A stretch of DNA of 64,000 nucleotides from Synechococcus sp. RS9916 (lineage in GTDB: Bacteria; Cyanobacteriota; Cyanobacteriia; PCC-6307; Cyanobiaceae), in assembly GCF_000153825.1 (NCBI RefSeq), contig NZ_DS022299.1, forward strand, positions 1,204,869 through 1,268,868. Direction: 5' to 3'. This document shows positions 8,067 to 16,121 of this stretch, piece by piece (position 1 is the stretch's first letter; each line of letters starts with the position of its first letter). The translations under genes were made by a program, and so were the position numbers. The notes beneath the pieces are model-generated. The model did not search any database. It was not told where the DNA came from and was given only the letters and a program-made list of their open reading frames with translations.

Positions 8067-9308
8067 TCAAGGCGATGGCTGCAGACAGCCGCTCGCCAAC
8101 AGGTCACCAAGCAGATACAACGATCCGGCAATCACTGGCGTCGCAGCGGGCCAGCCTTGACGCTCCAGCTGCTCCAACACCCGAATGACGGGCAGACCAG
8201 CGTCATCATCCGCTGTTGCGGGCAGCTCAAACAGCTGCTTGGCCCAAGCAAGATTCTCGTTCAAGAGCATGGCCCTGGTCCAGCTGTGGTGACCGGGCAC
8301 GGGAACAATCCAAGCCTGATCCTGGGGCTCTAGCAGGGTCTGCAGCATGGCTGGCGCCTGCTTGTGAGCCTGAATCGCCAAGATCCAAGTGAGCCCCTGT
8401 GCTGCATGGGGCCAATGGCTGCGCTCTTGCCGGAGGGCCTCAGCAGCAGGGGGGTTGTGGGCACCATCGAGCAACACGGTGTGTTGCTGCCACTTCATGC
8501 GCTGCAAGCGTCCTGGCCAATGCGTGGAGGCCAAACCGGCACGGATGCTGCCGCCATCGACCGGCCAACCCATGGCCTGAATCCGCTCCAGCACAGCTTT
8601 CGCCACGGCTGCATTGCTGCGTTGACAAACGCCTTCGAGGCCCAAAACCCAATCGCTGCTGAGCGGCTCGACCCAACACAATTCAGCCTCCATCGCAGCC
8701 GCACGCTCCGCAAGCACGGCCGCCACCTCAGGGGCCTGAGGGGCACTGATCACTACAGCACCTGGTTGGATCGCCGCAGCCTTCTCACCAGCCACCGCGG
8801 CCAAAGTGCCACCCAGATGTTCACAGTGATCGAGGCCAATCGAGGCCACGGCCAGCAAGGGCCTGCAGGGGTGGGCGGTCGTGGCATCGAGACGCCCGCC
8901 GAGGCCGGCCTCCAGCACCAGCCACTCCACTTGTTCAGCAGCACAGTGCACCAGTGCTGCCGTGATCAGCAGCTCGAACGGCGTGAGTCGCTCGCGAAGC
9001 GCCAACGGCTGAAGCGCCTCGAGCCGCTCCCGCAACGCGTCCGAAGAAATCGCGCAGTGATCAACCCGAATCCGTTCGGTCCAGTCCACCAGATGAGGGG
9101 AGGTGGTCAGTCCGGCACGGATTCCTGAAGCCACAAGGCCACTGTGAATGAAGCTCGCGATCGAACCCTTGCCATTGGTGCCCACCACCTGCACAGCAGG
9201 CACCGAGCCACAGGGATGCCTGAGGGCATCCAGGGCCCGAATCATCCGATCGAGAGAGAGATCCATGCCCCGTTGGTCAAACGGGGGCAGCAGATCACTG
9301 AAGCTCAC
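8067..9308 (-). CDS. folC: bifunctional folylpolyglutamate/dihydrofolate synthase
   Basis: Mur-ligase-family enzyme, 413 aa, joining 7,8-dihydropteroate with L-Glu and/or adding glutamates to folates. Seen: P-loop VGTNGKGSI near residue 43, TTSPHL, the VLEAGLGGRLDATT block, and LDGAHNPPA in the central domain, followed by the C-terminal Mur-ligase domain. Its ATG overlaps the argD stop by 4 bp, so it is translated from the same message. A small terminator-bearing RNA follows its stop. Confidence 0.93.
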   Translation of the reverse strand: MSFSDLLPPFDQRGMDLSLDRMIRALDALRHPCGSVPAVQVVGTNGKGSIASFIHSGLVASGIRAGLTTSPHLVDWTERIRVDHCAISSDALRERLEALQPLALRERLTPFELLITAALVHCAAEQVEWLVLEAGLGGRLDATTAHPCRPLLAVASIGLDHCEHLGGTLAAVAGEKAAAIQPGAVVISAPQAPEVAAVLAERAAAMEAELCWVEPLSSDWVLGLEGVCQRSNAAVAKAVLERIQAMGWPVDGGSIRAGLASTHWPGRLQRMKWQQHTVLLDGAHNPPAAEALRQERSHWPHAAQGLTWILAIQAHKQAPAMLQTLLEPQDQAWIVPVPGHHSWTRAMLLNENLAWAKQLFELPATADDDAGLPVIRVLEQLERQGWPAATPVIAGSLYLLGDLLASGCLQPSP

Positions 9309-10489
9309 GTGCTGAGCGACTTGAGGGTGGCATCAAGTCGAGACAACAGGGTGTTGATTTCACGTTTGCTGATCACCAGTGGAGGCACCATGCGCACCAC
9401 CTGGGGGCCAGCAGGCACAAGCAGTAAGCGTTGCGCGATCGCCGCCTTCACCACATCGATGGCGGCATGACCGCAGCCCTCCTGCATCACCAATCCCTGG
9501 AGCAAGCCCCAACCACGGGTGCCCTGCAGTAGCTGAGGAAAGCGCTCCACCAAGGCGTTTAAACCCTGCTGAAGCTGGTCCCCGCGTTGCTGCACATTGC
9601 TGATCAGATCACGACGCTGAAGCTCGCGCGCCACTGTGAGCCCAGCCCGGCAAGCGAAAGGATTGCCGCCGAAGGTGCTGGCGTGATCGCCTGGCACGAA
9701 ATGGTCAGCGTGCTGTTTGACCAACAACGCTCCAATGGCATGGCCACCTCCGAGGCCTTTGGCCAGGGTGAAGGCATCGGGCTCCACGCCGAGACGCTCG
9801 TAACCCCAGAGGGTGCCGCAACGCCCCATCCCCACCTGCACCTCATCAAAGATGAGCAGGATGTTGCGCGCGTCACAGTGCTCCCGAATCGCTCGGAACA
9901 CGGCTGGGTCACCTGGGTTGACGCCGCCCTCTCCTTGCAGAGGCTCGATCAGCACCGCTGCCACCTTGGGGCCGTGCATTTCGAGCCGGCTCAAGAGGCT
10001 TTCGAATGACGCCAGATCGTTGTAGATGAAGTTCTCGAAGCCCTCCACCATGGGCTCAAAACCCTGGTGATAGCGGGGTTGGCCCGTGGCGCTCACCGCA
10101 GCCAGCGTGCGGCCATGGAAGCTGGCCTGGGCCGTCATGATCACGGGGCGGTCAATGCCCCGCAGCGTGTGGCCGTGCTTGCGCGCCAACTTGATGGCCG
10201 CTTCGTTGGCTTCGGCGCCGGAATTGCAGAAGAACACGCTGTCTGCACAGCTGTGGTGCACCAGCCAGCTGGCCAATTCGATCTGCTCGGGAATCTCATA
10301 GAGATTCGACACATGCTGCAGACGCCGAAGCTGGCGGGACAGGGCATGGCGCATCGCCCGATCGCTGTGGCCGAGCGTGCAGGTCGCGATGCCTGCGACA
10401 GCATCGAGATAGCGATGGCCCTGCTCATCCTCCACCCAGCAGCCTTTGCCACGGGTGAGGGTGAGAGGGAAGCGCCCGTAGGTGCCCAT
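9305..10489 (-). CDS. argD: acetylornithine aminotransferase
   Basis: PLP-dependent class III aminotransferase of arginine synthesis. Seen: TYGRFPLTL start, FCNSGAEANEAA phosphate-binding region, FDEVQVGMGRCG with the cofactor aspartate, and the Schiff-base lysine in TLAKGLGGG. The open frame runs 27 codons further upstream but across the tRNA-Leu gene, so the ATG at 10489 is chosen. This leaves only 13 nt between the mature tRNA 3' end and the start codon. folC overlaps the stop by 4 bp. The gene therefore seems to sit in a murA / tRNA-Leu / argD / folC transcript. Confidence 0.93.
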   Translation of the reverse strand: MGTYGRFPLTLTRGKGCWVEDEQGHRYLDAVAGIATCTLGHSDRAMRHALSRQLRRLQHVSNLYEIPEQIELASWLVHHSCADSVFFCNSGAEANEAAIKLARKHGHTLRGIDRPVIMTAQASFHGRTLAAVSATGQPRYHQGFEPMVEGFENFIYNDLASFESLLSRLEMHGPKVAAVLIEPLQGEGGVNPGDPAVFRAIREHCDARNILLIFDEVQVGMGRCGTLWGYERLGVEPDAFTLAKGLGGGHAIGALLVKQHADHFVPGDHASTFGGNPFACRAGLTVARELQRRDLISNVQQRGDQLQQGLNALVERFPQLLQGTRGWGLLQGLVMQEGCGHAAIDVVKAAIAQRLLLVPAGPQVVRMVPPLVISKREINTLLSRLDATLKSLST

Positions 10490-10502
10490 CACAGCGGAGG
10501 GA

Positions 10503-10585
10503 TGGGAGCCGGGGGACTTGAACCCCCAAGACCAGTGGCCGGCTGATTTTGAGTCAGCTGCGTCTACCAATTCCGCCAGGCTCCC
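10503..10585 (-). tRNA. tRNA-Leu (CAA anticodon)
   Basis: Class II tRNA with acceptor GGGAGCC/GGCTCCC plus A73, D-arm with GGCGGAATTGGTAGACGC, anticodon stem GCTGA/TCAGC and loop CTCAAAA giving CAA, a long variable arm (CGGCCACTGGTCTTG region) and T-arm GGGGGTTCAAGTCCCCC. It lies between murA (40 bp upstream) and argD (13 bp downstream) on the same strand. CCA is not encoded. Confidence 0.97.
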
Positions 10586-10625
10586 TTGGCACCGATGTTA
10601 TGCGACGCCCTCCGGCGCTCGAGGT

Positions 10626-11924
10626 TCAGGGATTCCAGCGCTGCAGCTGGGCACCACTGGCGGTGAGCTTCGCCTCAATCGCGTCGTACCCCCGATCGAG
10701 ATGATTGAGGCCTGACACCTTGCTGGTGCCTCTGGCAGTCAGAGCCGCCAGCACCATCGCGGCAGCGGCACGGAGGTCACTGCCCGTGACCGGAGCAGCG
10801 CTCAACTGAGACACACCCTCAATCACAGCGGTGTTGCCCTGCAGACGAATGGAAGCTCCCATGCGCTGCAGCTCTGCTACGTGCTGCATGCGGTTTTCGT
10901 AAATCTTCTCGGTGATCACACTGGTGCCCTTGGCCGTGGTGAGCAGGGCCATAAAGGGAGCCTGAAGATCCGTGGGGAAGCCGGGGAAAGGCTGGGTGGT
11001 GATGTCGACGCCACAGATCTCACCGGGCGTAATCGTGATGCCGCCGTTCTCGATTTCGAGCTCGCAGCCACAATCACGCAGCTTCTGCAGCACGGCACTG
11101 AGATGCTCGGGCACCACTGGAGCCACCCGCATGCGCGAGCGGGTGATCGCCGCAGCCAGAAGGAAGGTGCCCGCCTCAATCCGGTCGGGGATCACCGCAT
11201 AAGTGCAGCTGTGCAGCGTCTCGACACCTTCGATCGTGATCGTGGGGCCACCCGCACCAGTGATACGAGCACCCATGGCATTGAGCAGGTTGGCCAGGTC
11301 TTGAACTTCAGGCTCCTGTGCCGCGTTTTCAATCACGCTGGTGCCTTCCGCCAGCACGGCAGCCATCAGGATCGTTTCTGTGGCGCCAACACTGGGGCAG
11401 TCGAGCACGATCGAAGCACCAGTGAGCCGGGTGCGGCGGCCAGGCACCGCTGCCGAGACCACACCATGCTCAACATTGACAACCGCACCGAGAGCTTTCA
11501 GGCCTCGGATGTGCTCCACCACCGGCCTGGCACCGATGCGACAACCCCCAGGCAGGGGCACTCTGGCCCGCCCCAAACGACCCAAAAGCGGGCCAATGGC
11601 GAAGAAACTGGCTCGCAAGCCATTAACCAATTCATAAGGCGGCTCCCCGTGGCGCAGACCGCTGGCATCAAGCTGAACGGTCTCGTGACTGCGCTTCACA
11701 TCCACACCGAGAGCAGTGAGGATGTCGGCCATGCCATCGATATCGGTGAGCTGAGGCACGTTGGTGAGCGTCAGCGACTCATCGCTCAACAAGGCCGCCG
11801 TCATCAGCACGAGGGCTGAATTCTTGGCTCCGCTCACTCTCAGCTCACCACACAAGGAATTACCGCCTGAAACCTCCAGATGCGGCGCGAGAATCTCCTG
11901 AGACGCTGGCGCCACAGCCGGCAT
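10626..11924 (-). CDS. murA: UDP-N-acetylglucosamine 1-carboxyvinyltransferase
   Basis: First committed step of peptidoglycan synthesis: transfer of enolpyruvate from PEP to UDP-GlcNAc. About 432 aa from the ATG at 11924; an in-frame start at 11960 would add 12 residues. Seen: the VSGAKNSAL substrate-binding lysine/asparagine near the N-terminus, the catalytic cysteine in GGCRIGARPV (fosfomycin target position) and the EPSP-synthase-type repeated fold through the C-terminal RAAAAMVLAALTARG. It leads a leftward set with tRNA-Leu, argD and folC. Confidence 0.95.
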   Translation of the reverse strand: MPAVAPASQEILAPHLEVSGGNSLCGELRVSGAKNSALVLMTAALLSDESLTLTNVPQLTDIDGMADILTALGVDVKRSHETVQLDASGLRHGEPPYELVNGLRASFFAIGPLLGRLGRARVPLPGGCRIGARPVVEHIRGLKALGAVVNVEHGVVSAAVPGRRTRLTGASIVLDCPSVGATETILMAAVLAEGTSVIENAAQEPEVQDLANLLNAMGARITGAGGPTITIEGVETLHSCTYAVIPDRIEAGTFLLAAAITRSRMRVAPVVPEHLSAVLQKLRDCGCELEIENGGITITPGEICGVDITTQPFPGFPTDLQAPFMALLTTAKGTSVITEKIYENRMQHVAELQRMGASIRLQGNTAVIEGVSQLSAAPVTGSDLRAAAAMVLAALTARGTSKVSGLNHLDRGYDAIEAKLTASGAQLQRWNP

Positions 11925-12076
11925 AGCAGTTGAGTTTGGGAATCCCCACCATCCTGACAAGGGTTTTTGAGACCGTCTAGACGGCCGGCATGCAAAGTGG
12001 ATCGCTGGCCTGCCACCCAGTCAGATCCGGGAAGGCGATGCCGTATGTTCGTGGGGTCGCCACGGGCGACTCGCCA

Positions 12077-12160
12077 GCGGATGTGGCGGAATTGGTAGAC
12101 GCGCTAGTTTCAGGTACTAGTGGCAGCAATGTCGTGGGAGTTCAAGTCTCCCCATCCGCA
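12077..12160 (+). tRNA. tRNA-Leu (CAG anticodon)
   Basis: Class II tRNA: acceptor GCGGATG/CATCCGC plus A73, D-arm TGGCGGAATTGGTAGACGC, anticodon stem CTAGT/ACTAG with loop TTCAGGT (anticodon CAG), extra arm, and T-arm with GAGTTCAAGTCTC. It marks the left edge of a gene-poor islet. I searched by eye for a repeat of its 3' end before 15 kb and found none, and no integrase gene is present. Confidence 0.97.
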
Positions 12161-12176
12161 TACCAAATGATTAGGG

Positions 12177-12201
12177 CCTCTGATTACATCAGGGGTTTTT
12201 T
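12177..12201 (+). terminator. factor-independent terminator after tRNA-Leu
   Basis: Stem CCTCTGAT (12177-12184) pairs with ATCAGGGG (12188-12195), with one T-G pair and a 3 nt loop, followed by six T. It lies 17 bp after the tRNA 3' end. Confidence 0.85.
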
Positions 12202-12819
12202 CATGTCTGCTCATAGTGAGTAGGTGGTGTCTTATTGAGAATGAAAGGTGTGTACTTATCTAGTGAATGAGACAGCATGATGGATAAGGTGAGCTAATCA
12301 ATTAGATAAGCTGAGCTAATAAAAAACGAGAACAGGCGAGCGAACAAATGAAGATGCAAGTACGCATGTACTACGCACGCATTTGTTACGTATCCGCGCT
12401 GAACCCCAGCAGTAGTAGGAACAAATAGTCTCTGCAACTACAGAGACCCCAGTCGCACCAACGAGTCTTGGCGGCGGAGGCGACTTAATGCCACCGCCAC
12501 CCCCTAATTCTTTGAGCCGAGACCCCCACGAGGAGGAAGTGGTCGCCCCTGGATATACGGATAGGGCACGAAAATTTCGGTCATTTTCCTCTGGGAATGT
12601 TCTCCCCGAGCCAAAGACCAATGAGGAGAAGCCCCAAGAAAAAGGCCAGGCAACCACCCCTGGCCCATCGTCTTCAACTGCCTACCCGTGTTCAGAGCAA
12701 GCCCGAAGACAATGCCGTCCTGCAAAAAGACAAGCTGTCGCCAGTAGCACCAAACAAATAAGAAGAGGAACGTCAGCGCCTGCCCTTCAATTGCTTCTTC
12801 TGACGCTCTGTGAGCGGCT
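12202..12819. other. gene-poor AT-richer stretch, no confident gene
   Basis: No recognisable gene. A degenerate direct repeat (GATAAGGTGAGCTAAT and GATAAGCTGAGCTAAT) is at about 12281-12321. A 7 bp hairpin GTCTCTG/CAGAGAC lies at about 12430-12449. On the minus strand, between about 12790 and 12575, two frames together read like one short membrane protein: LTFLFLFVWCYWRQLV, later FFLGLLLIGLWLGENIPRGK then stop. They are joined only if a frameshift at the T run near 12640 is allowed. Shorter frames on both strands look accidental. Confidence 0.4.
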
Positions 12820-13107
12820 TTAGAGAGGCGTGGCTCTCATCTCATCAGCACGTCTCTGCGCCTCTGAGGGCGGCCTGGAGCACTTCATGGTCGGAGGCTG
12901 TCCCTTCATGTCACGACTGGGATAAAGCTTGGGAGCCTTGACGCGAGAAGGAGGGCGAATGCCATGCACAACGCTCAACCCTTCAGACCTACGCCGGGAT
13001 TCAAAGCCTTGAGACTCAGCAGGGCGAATCTTGTCTCCATTGAAAGAGCTACGTCGATCCTTTGGATGCTTGAGATCCTGAGCACTCTTCTTAGGTGGAG
13101 TCTTCAT
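12820..13107 (-). CDS. small basic hypothetical protein
   Basis: 95 aa from the ATG at 13107, preceded by GGGGGTGGG. It is rich in Lys, Arg, Pro and Ser throughout (MKTPPKKSAQDLKHPKDRR at the start, EAQRRADEMRATPL at the end), with no hydrophobic segment and no domain I recognise. Composition suggests a nucleic-acid-binding or disordered protein. It is the last of three tiny leftward genes in the islet. Codon use looks coding, but short length keeps confidence moderate. Confidence 0.5.
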   Translation of the reverse strand: MKTPPKKSAQDLKHPKDRRSSFNGDKIRPAESQGFESRRRSEGLSVVHGIRPPSRVKAPKLYPSRDMKGQPPTMKCSRPPSEAQRRADEMRATPL

Positions 13108-13173
13108 GGAGCCCACCCCCAGAGAGCACCCTCAGGCTTCTCGTCGTAGTCCGCAATCCATCAGCATCGGCGT

Positions 13174-13359
13174 TCACTGGGATTGATTCCCAACACCGAT
13201 ACCGATCAGGTCGGCCTTAACGCCATCAATAGCGATGCAGTAGAGGGCCTTAGAGCAGGGTCCAGCCGTACCACCAAAGGCAGCACGGACATAGAGATCA
13301 CCACCATTCCAGGGAGCAGTGGCATCAACGACATGAGGTGGATACCTGTAGTCAGTCAT
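13174..13359 (-). CDS. small hypothetical protein
   Basis: 61 aa from the ATG at 13359, which has a good ribosome-binding site (GGAGG, about 7 nt upstream); a GTG two codons earlier is less likely. The product starts MTDYRYPPHVVDATAPWNGG and is rich in Gly and aromatic residues. No family recognised. It overlaps the stop of the preceding 55 aa gene, a sign of translational coupling in a small operon. Confidence 0.5.
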   Translation of the reverse strand: MTDYRYPPHVVDATAPWNGGDLYVRAAFGGTAGPCSKALYCIAIDGVKADLIGIGVGNQSQ

Positions 13360-13519
13360 TGGCACCCTCCGTCTGCCGCCGATGACTCAGGAGGAGGTCA
13401 ATACGACGGGCGTACTTAAGAGCACCACGGGTATCCCCAGAGTCCTGAGCATCCTTGAGCTCGAGACCGTTGATCAGGGTCTTGCAATCGATCACCTGTT
13501 CTACTAGTTCATTTTGCAT
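13352..13519 (-). CDS. 55 aa hypothetical protein
   Basis: Found by reading the minus strand from the ATG at 13519. The product is charged and helical-looking (starts MQNELVEQVIDCKTLINGLE, contains GALKYARRIDLLLSHRR). The TGA overlaps the start of the next gene (ATGACTGA arrangement, 8 bp). First gene of a three-gene leftward set of 55, 61 and 95 aa. The size, overlap and location beside a tRNA resemble prophage or satellite accessory genes, but no family is recognised. Confidence 0.5.
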   Translation of the reverse strand: MQNELVEQVIDCKTLINGLELKDAQDSGDTRGALKYARRIDLLLSHRRQTEGAND

Positions 13520-13628
13520 CAACAGGCACGCTTCTTAAGCTATTCCTAATCTTTAGTGTGTCGCACGGAACGTTGATAAACACTTTTGGTTAGGTAAAAA
13601 AGATTTACCCCCCTCCCTCACCTCTCCA

Positions 13629-13796
13629 ATGCAACTCTCCTATTTGGGCAATAAATACGAGCCCAGCAATGAACGTCCTGTGGTTAAGCCACATGCCCAA
13701 TTAAAGTACATGGGAAAGGCTTACTACTCACAGTGGGCAGATGAAGCCAAAGCTGAAGCCTCTCTTACCTATCGCGGCATTGCTTATTCCCGCTGA
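13629..13796 (+). CDS. DUF4278 domain small protein
   Basis: 55 aa. Three short related units are visible, LSYLGNKYE, LKYMGKAYYS and LTYRGIAYSR. The last is the LxYRGxxY signature of the cyanobacterial DUF4278 family, which often consists of tiny proteins of unknown role. It is the only gene in the islet with a recognisable family. It is divergent from the three-gene minus-strand set, with a 109 bp shared upstream region, and is followed by a strong terminator. Confidence 0.75.
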   Translation: MQLSYLGNKYEPSNERPVVKPHAQLKYMGKAYYSQWADEAKAEASLTYRGIAYSR

Positions 13797-13835
13797 ATGC
13801 TTTCCTGTCAACAATTTGTTGAATGAATAATTCAT

Positions 13836-13860
13836 GCCTGCCTATCTAGGCAGGCTTTTT
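13836..13860 (+). terminator. factor-independent terminator after the DUF4278 gene
   Basis: Perfect stem GCCTGCC (13836-13842) with GGCAGGC (13849-13855), 6 nt loop, then five T. It lies 40 bp after the DUF4278 stop. Confidence 0.9.
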
Positions 13861-14883
13861 ACTGCTTGAATGAATCTTGCAGTTGTTTCTTGAGAGCTTT
13901 CACCTCCCTGTCCAGCTTTCGAATCAACCTGTCCTGCGCACCGAGACGTTGATCGAGAGAGGCGGGAGCAAGTGCAGCCTTCTGTTCAACAGCTGCAGCA
14001 GCTCCCTCTAGGTCCTTCTTCCGCCGAGCCTCAGCACGCTTACGCGTCTTAGCCAGCTCGGTGTCTAACCAGGGGTCAGACTTCGGAAAATCTGTGCTTC
14101 CTGAGCAACGATTCCATAGAGGCCCTGAGGGGTATCAGCCTTCAGATCCTTAAAGGAGTCAGTGACGTTGCAGTAGAAGCAGGTCTTCGGGTCACGGATG
14201 ATCTAGGAGCCACTGTTAGTTGCGTCTCTGCCATTAGGGACACGGGCGACTGTTGAGCAACACCAGACGAAGATCTCGTAGTACTCACGGAGAGCAGCGA
14301 GGAACTGGAAGGGCTCATCACACTCGGTCCAGAACTTGCGATTCACAGCCGGGTACTCAGCCTCATCCTTCAGCTTGGTCACCATCTCTAGTTCCCAGGC
14401 CATACGGCCTTCCATGCTGGGCTTGTCGGTCTTAACCGCAGGTGTCTCGATAGCTGCAGCGTTAGCCAGCGTGATCAGCAGATCCTTCTGCACCTCACGG
14501 ATGTTCTCCTCAGTCACCTGAACACTGTTGGCGAAGTGGAGGAGAGCCTTCTGATAGTCGCTGCCCTGGGGGTTGAGCGTGTCACACATGTAGGACATGC
14601 GGAGGCGGCTATCGAAGTAGGTCGGCAGATCGCAGTGATCGATGGGCCGGAACCGGGCGGCCATCATCAGCACTCGTAACGGTGTCACCCGCTCACGGTC
14701 TGCAACCTCTCGGTTCTCGTGCCATGCCCTCAGCTTCTTGATTGCGGCTCTGTACTCCGGGGTTTCGTTTTTGCCATCAGGCATCCAACGGTTGTCCCAG
14801 ACCGCAGGGTCGATCAGAGGCTTGTGAAGATCGTCCCAAGAATCTTTTTCGAAGGTGGTGCACTTCCCGATCTCAAAGCACGG
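13859..14883 (-). pseudogene. broken hypothetical gene (stop plus frameshift)
   Basis: The longest intact piece (14784 to 14203, 193 aa, start MPDGKNETPEYRAAIKKLR) ends at a TAG, but the same frame continues with protein-like sequence including PKTCFYCNVTDSFKDLK. Near 14090, at a TTTT run, coding character moves to the -1 frame. That frame reads DPWLDTELAKTRKRAEARRKK and a C-terminal coiled coil ending LKKQLQDSFKQ at the TAA at 13859. This last segment has no start codon of its own. Upstream of 14784 the frame also stays open to a TAG at 14884-14886 (CFEIGKCTTFEKDSWDD). The whole reads as one protein of about 340 aa with two lesions and a lost 5' end. No family recognised. Confidence 0.55.
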
Positions 14884-15013
14884 CTACGTTACGTAAACGG
14901 CACGCTAACGTTGCAGCCCTGATGTCTTGACGTTCGAGCTTTCAGGCAAAACAAGGCTTTTCCGCTGAATCGCGCCTTATTTTCTAAAGATCACAACAAG
15001 CCCTTGCTTCCCC

Positions 15014-15262
15014 ATGATCGTTTTGAAGATCTCCAATTCCTCGGAGGTTGTCGCGTCCAAGGTTGGCAAGTTTCTGGAATTTCTCACTCCTGATTCCATG
15101 GACCATGCCGCTGTTGAAGATCAGGTGATCAAGAAGCTGGTGGAAAACCTCGCCGCTGAAGGCATCAAAGGTGAGATCGCAGCGGTGAAGGGGTTGAACC
15201 TCGAAGGCCAGGAAATCAGCCTTCACGACGGCATGAAGGTGCGGAAACACGAAACCTTCTGA
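15014..15262 (+). CDS. conserved hypothetical protein, 82 aa
   Basis: Starts MIVLKISNSSEVVASKVGKF and ends DGMKVRKHETF. Charged, with no membrane segment. The pattern (two short helices around a variable loop) matches no named domain I can identify. The next gene starts 4 bp after its stop, so it is probably co-transcribed with the SpoU-type methyltransferase. Its good coding character and position at the start of a well-conserved block argue that it is real. Confidence 0.7.
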   Translation: MIVLKISNSSEVVASKVGKFLEFLTPDSMDHAAVEDQVIKKLVENLAAEGIKGEIAAVKGLNLEGQEISLHDGMKVRKHETF

Positions 15263-15266
15263 TCCC

Positions 15267-16121
15267 ATGCAGCCGCTGATCACCAGTCGGCGAAATCCCC
15301 TGGTGCGGCGACTGCGTGCTCTAGCGGCGCGCCAGGGCAGGGAAGAGGAGGGCCTGCTTCTGCTGGAAGGCACCCACCTGCTGCAGGAGCTCGTGCCATT
15401 GCTCCGCCAGCACCCGCAGTCCCTGGAGCTGGTGGCCACCCCCACCTGGCTTCAGGGGCACCAAGCCCTTTTGGCCCGCCTTCATCCAGCACCAAAACTG
15501 CAACTGGTCAGCGAAGAGGTGCTGCAGGCCTCTCTCACCACCGTCAACCCTGATGGCGTGGCAGCCCTGCTGCCCCTCGCCCTGCTCCCCCAGAAGCCAG
15601 CGTCCCCAGCGTTTGTCCTGGCCCTCGATCGCATCCAGGACCCCGGGAACCTTGGGACCCTGCTGCGCACAGCCATGGCCGCCGATGTGGAGATGGTTTG
15701 GCAAGGCTCGGGGGCTGATCCTCTGAACCCCAAGGTGGTGCGCAGCTCCACCGGAGCAGTTCTGAAGCTCCCCCTGCACCGTTTCGGCCCTGCAGAAGCC
15801 GCCGGAATCACAGAACTGAAACAGACCCTGCATCAAGCCCGCGATCGCGGACTGCAGGTCGTGGCCACCCTGGTGCCCGGAGCTGGAGGCCCCTTAAGCG
15901 TTGTCCCCTACTGGGAGCTCGACTGGCGCCTTCCCACCGTGCTGGTGCTCGGCAATGAAGGGCGCGGGCTGCACCCCGAGCTGTTGGACTGCTGCACCCA
16001 TGGCGTCACCCTGCCCCATAGCCCCGCGGTGGAGTCGCTGAATGTGGCATCTGCCGCGGTGCCTCTCCTCTTGGAACGGCGACGGGCGACAATGACCGCT
16101 CCCTCGCAGCAGTCCGGGTGA
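15267..16121 (+). CDS. SpoU/TrmH-family RNA 2'-O-methyltransferase
   Basis: 284 aa. An N-terminal substrate-binding domain (starts MQPLITSRRNPLVRRLRALA) is followed by the SPOUT knot. Motif 1 is DRIQDPGNLGTLLRTA near residue 125, motif 2 is VLGNEGRGL, and motif 3 is LPHSPAVESLNVASAAV. These are the diagnostic SpoU motifs for SAM-dependent 2'-O-methylation of rRNA or tRNA. The exact target (RlmB-like or other) is unknown. The last codons overlap the lpd start (4 bp), so the two are coupled. Confidence 0.88.
   Translation: MQPLITSRRNPLVRRLRALAARQGREEEGLLLLEGTHLLQELVPLLRQHPQSLELVATPTWLQGHQALLARLHPAPKLQLVSEEVLQASLTTVNPDGVAALLPLALLPQKPASPAFVLALDRIQDPGNLGTLLRTAMAADVEMVWQGSGADPLNPKVVRSSTGAVLKLPLHRFGPAEAAGITELKQTLHQARDRGLQVVATLVPGAGGPLSVVPYWELDWRLPTVLVLGNEGRGLHPELLDCCTHGVTLPHSPAVESLNVASAAVPLLLERRRATMTAPSQQSG

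Noticed and set aside
7816-8070. 84 aa open frame on the minus strand
   Set aside because: It runs antisense through the Yfr2-like RNA and through both terminators; composition is not protein-like and the RNA signals explain the region better.
10490-10570. 27-codon N-terminal extension of argD
   Set aside because: It is the reading of the tRNA-Leu gene; homology begins at TYGRF.
12283-12321. CRISPR-like repeat
   Set aside because: Only two imperfect copies of a short unit with a tiny gap; no array and no cas genes anywhere in the window.
12316-12657. 113 aa minus-strand frame
   Set aside because: Mixed composition, and it crosses an AT-rich repeat area; only a short part looks like the broken membrane protein already noted.
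12488-12823. 111 aa plus-strand frame in the islet
   Set aside because: Pro/Ser/Arg-rich, no ribosome-binding site, and complementary to more protein-like minus-strand pieces.
12077-15000. Intact prophage or integrative element at tRNA-Leu
   Set aside because: No integrase, no structural genes and no direct repeat of the tRNA 3' end seen by eye.
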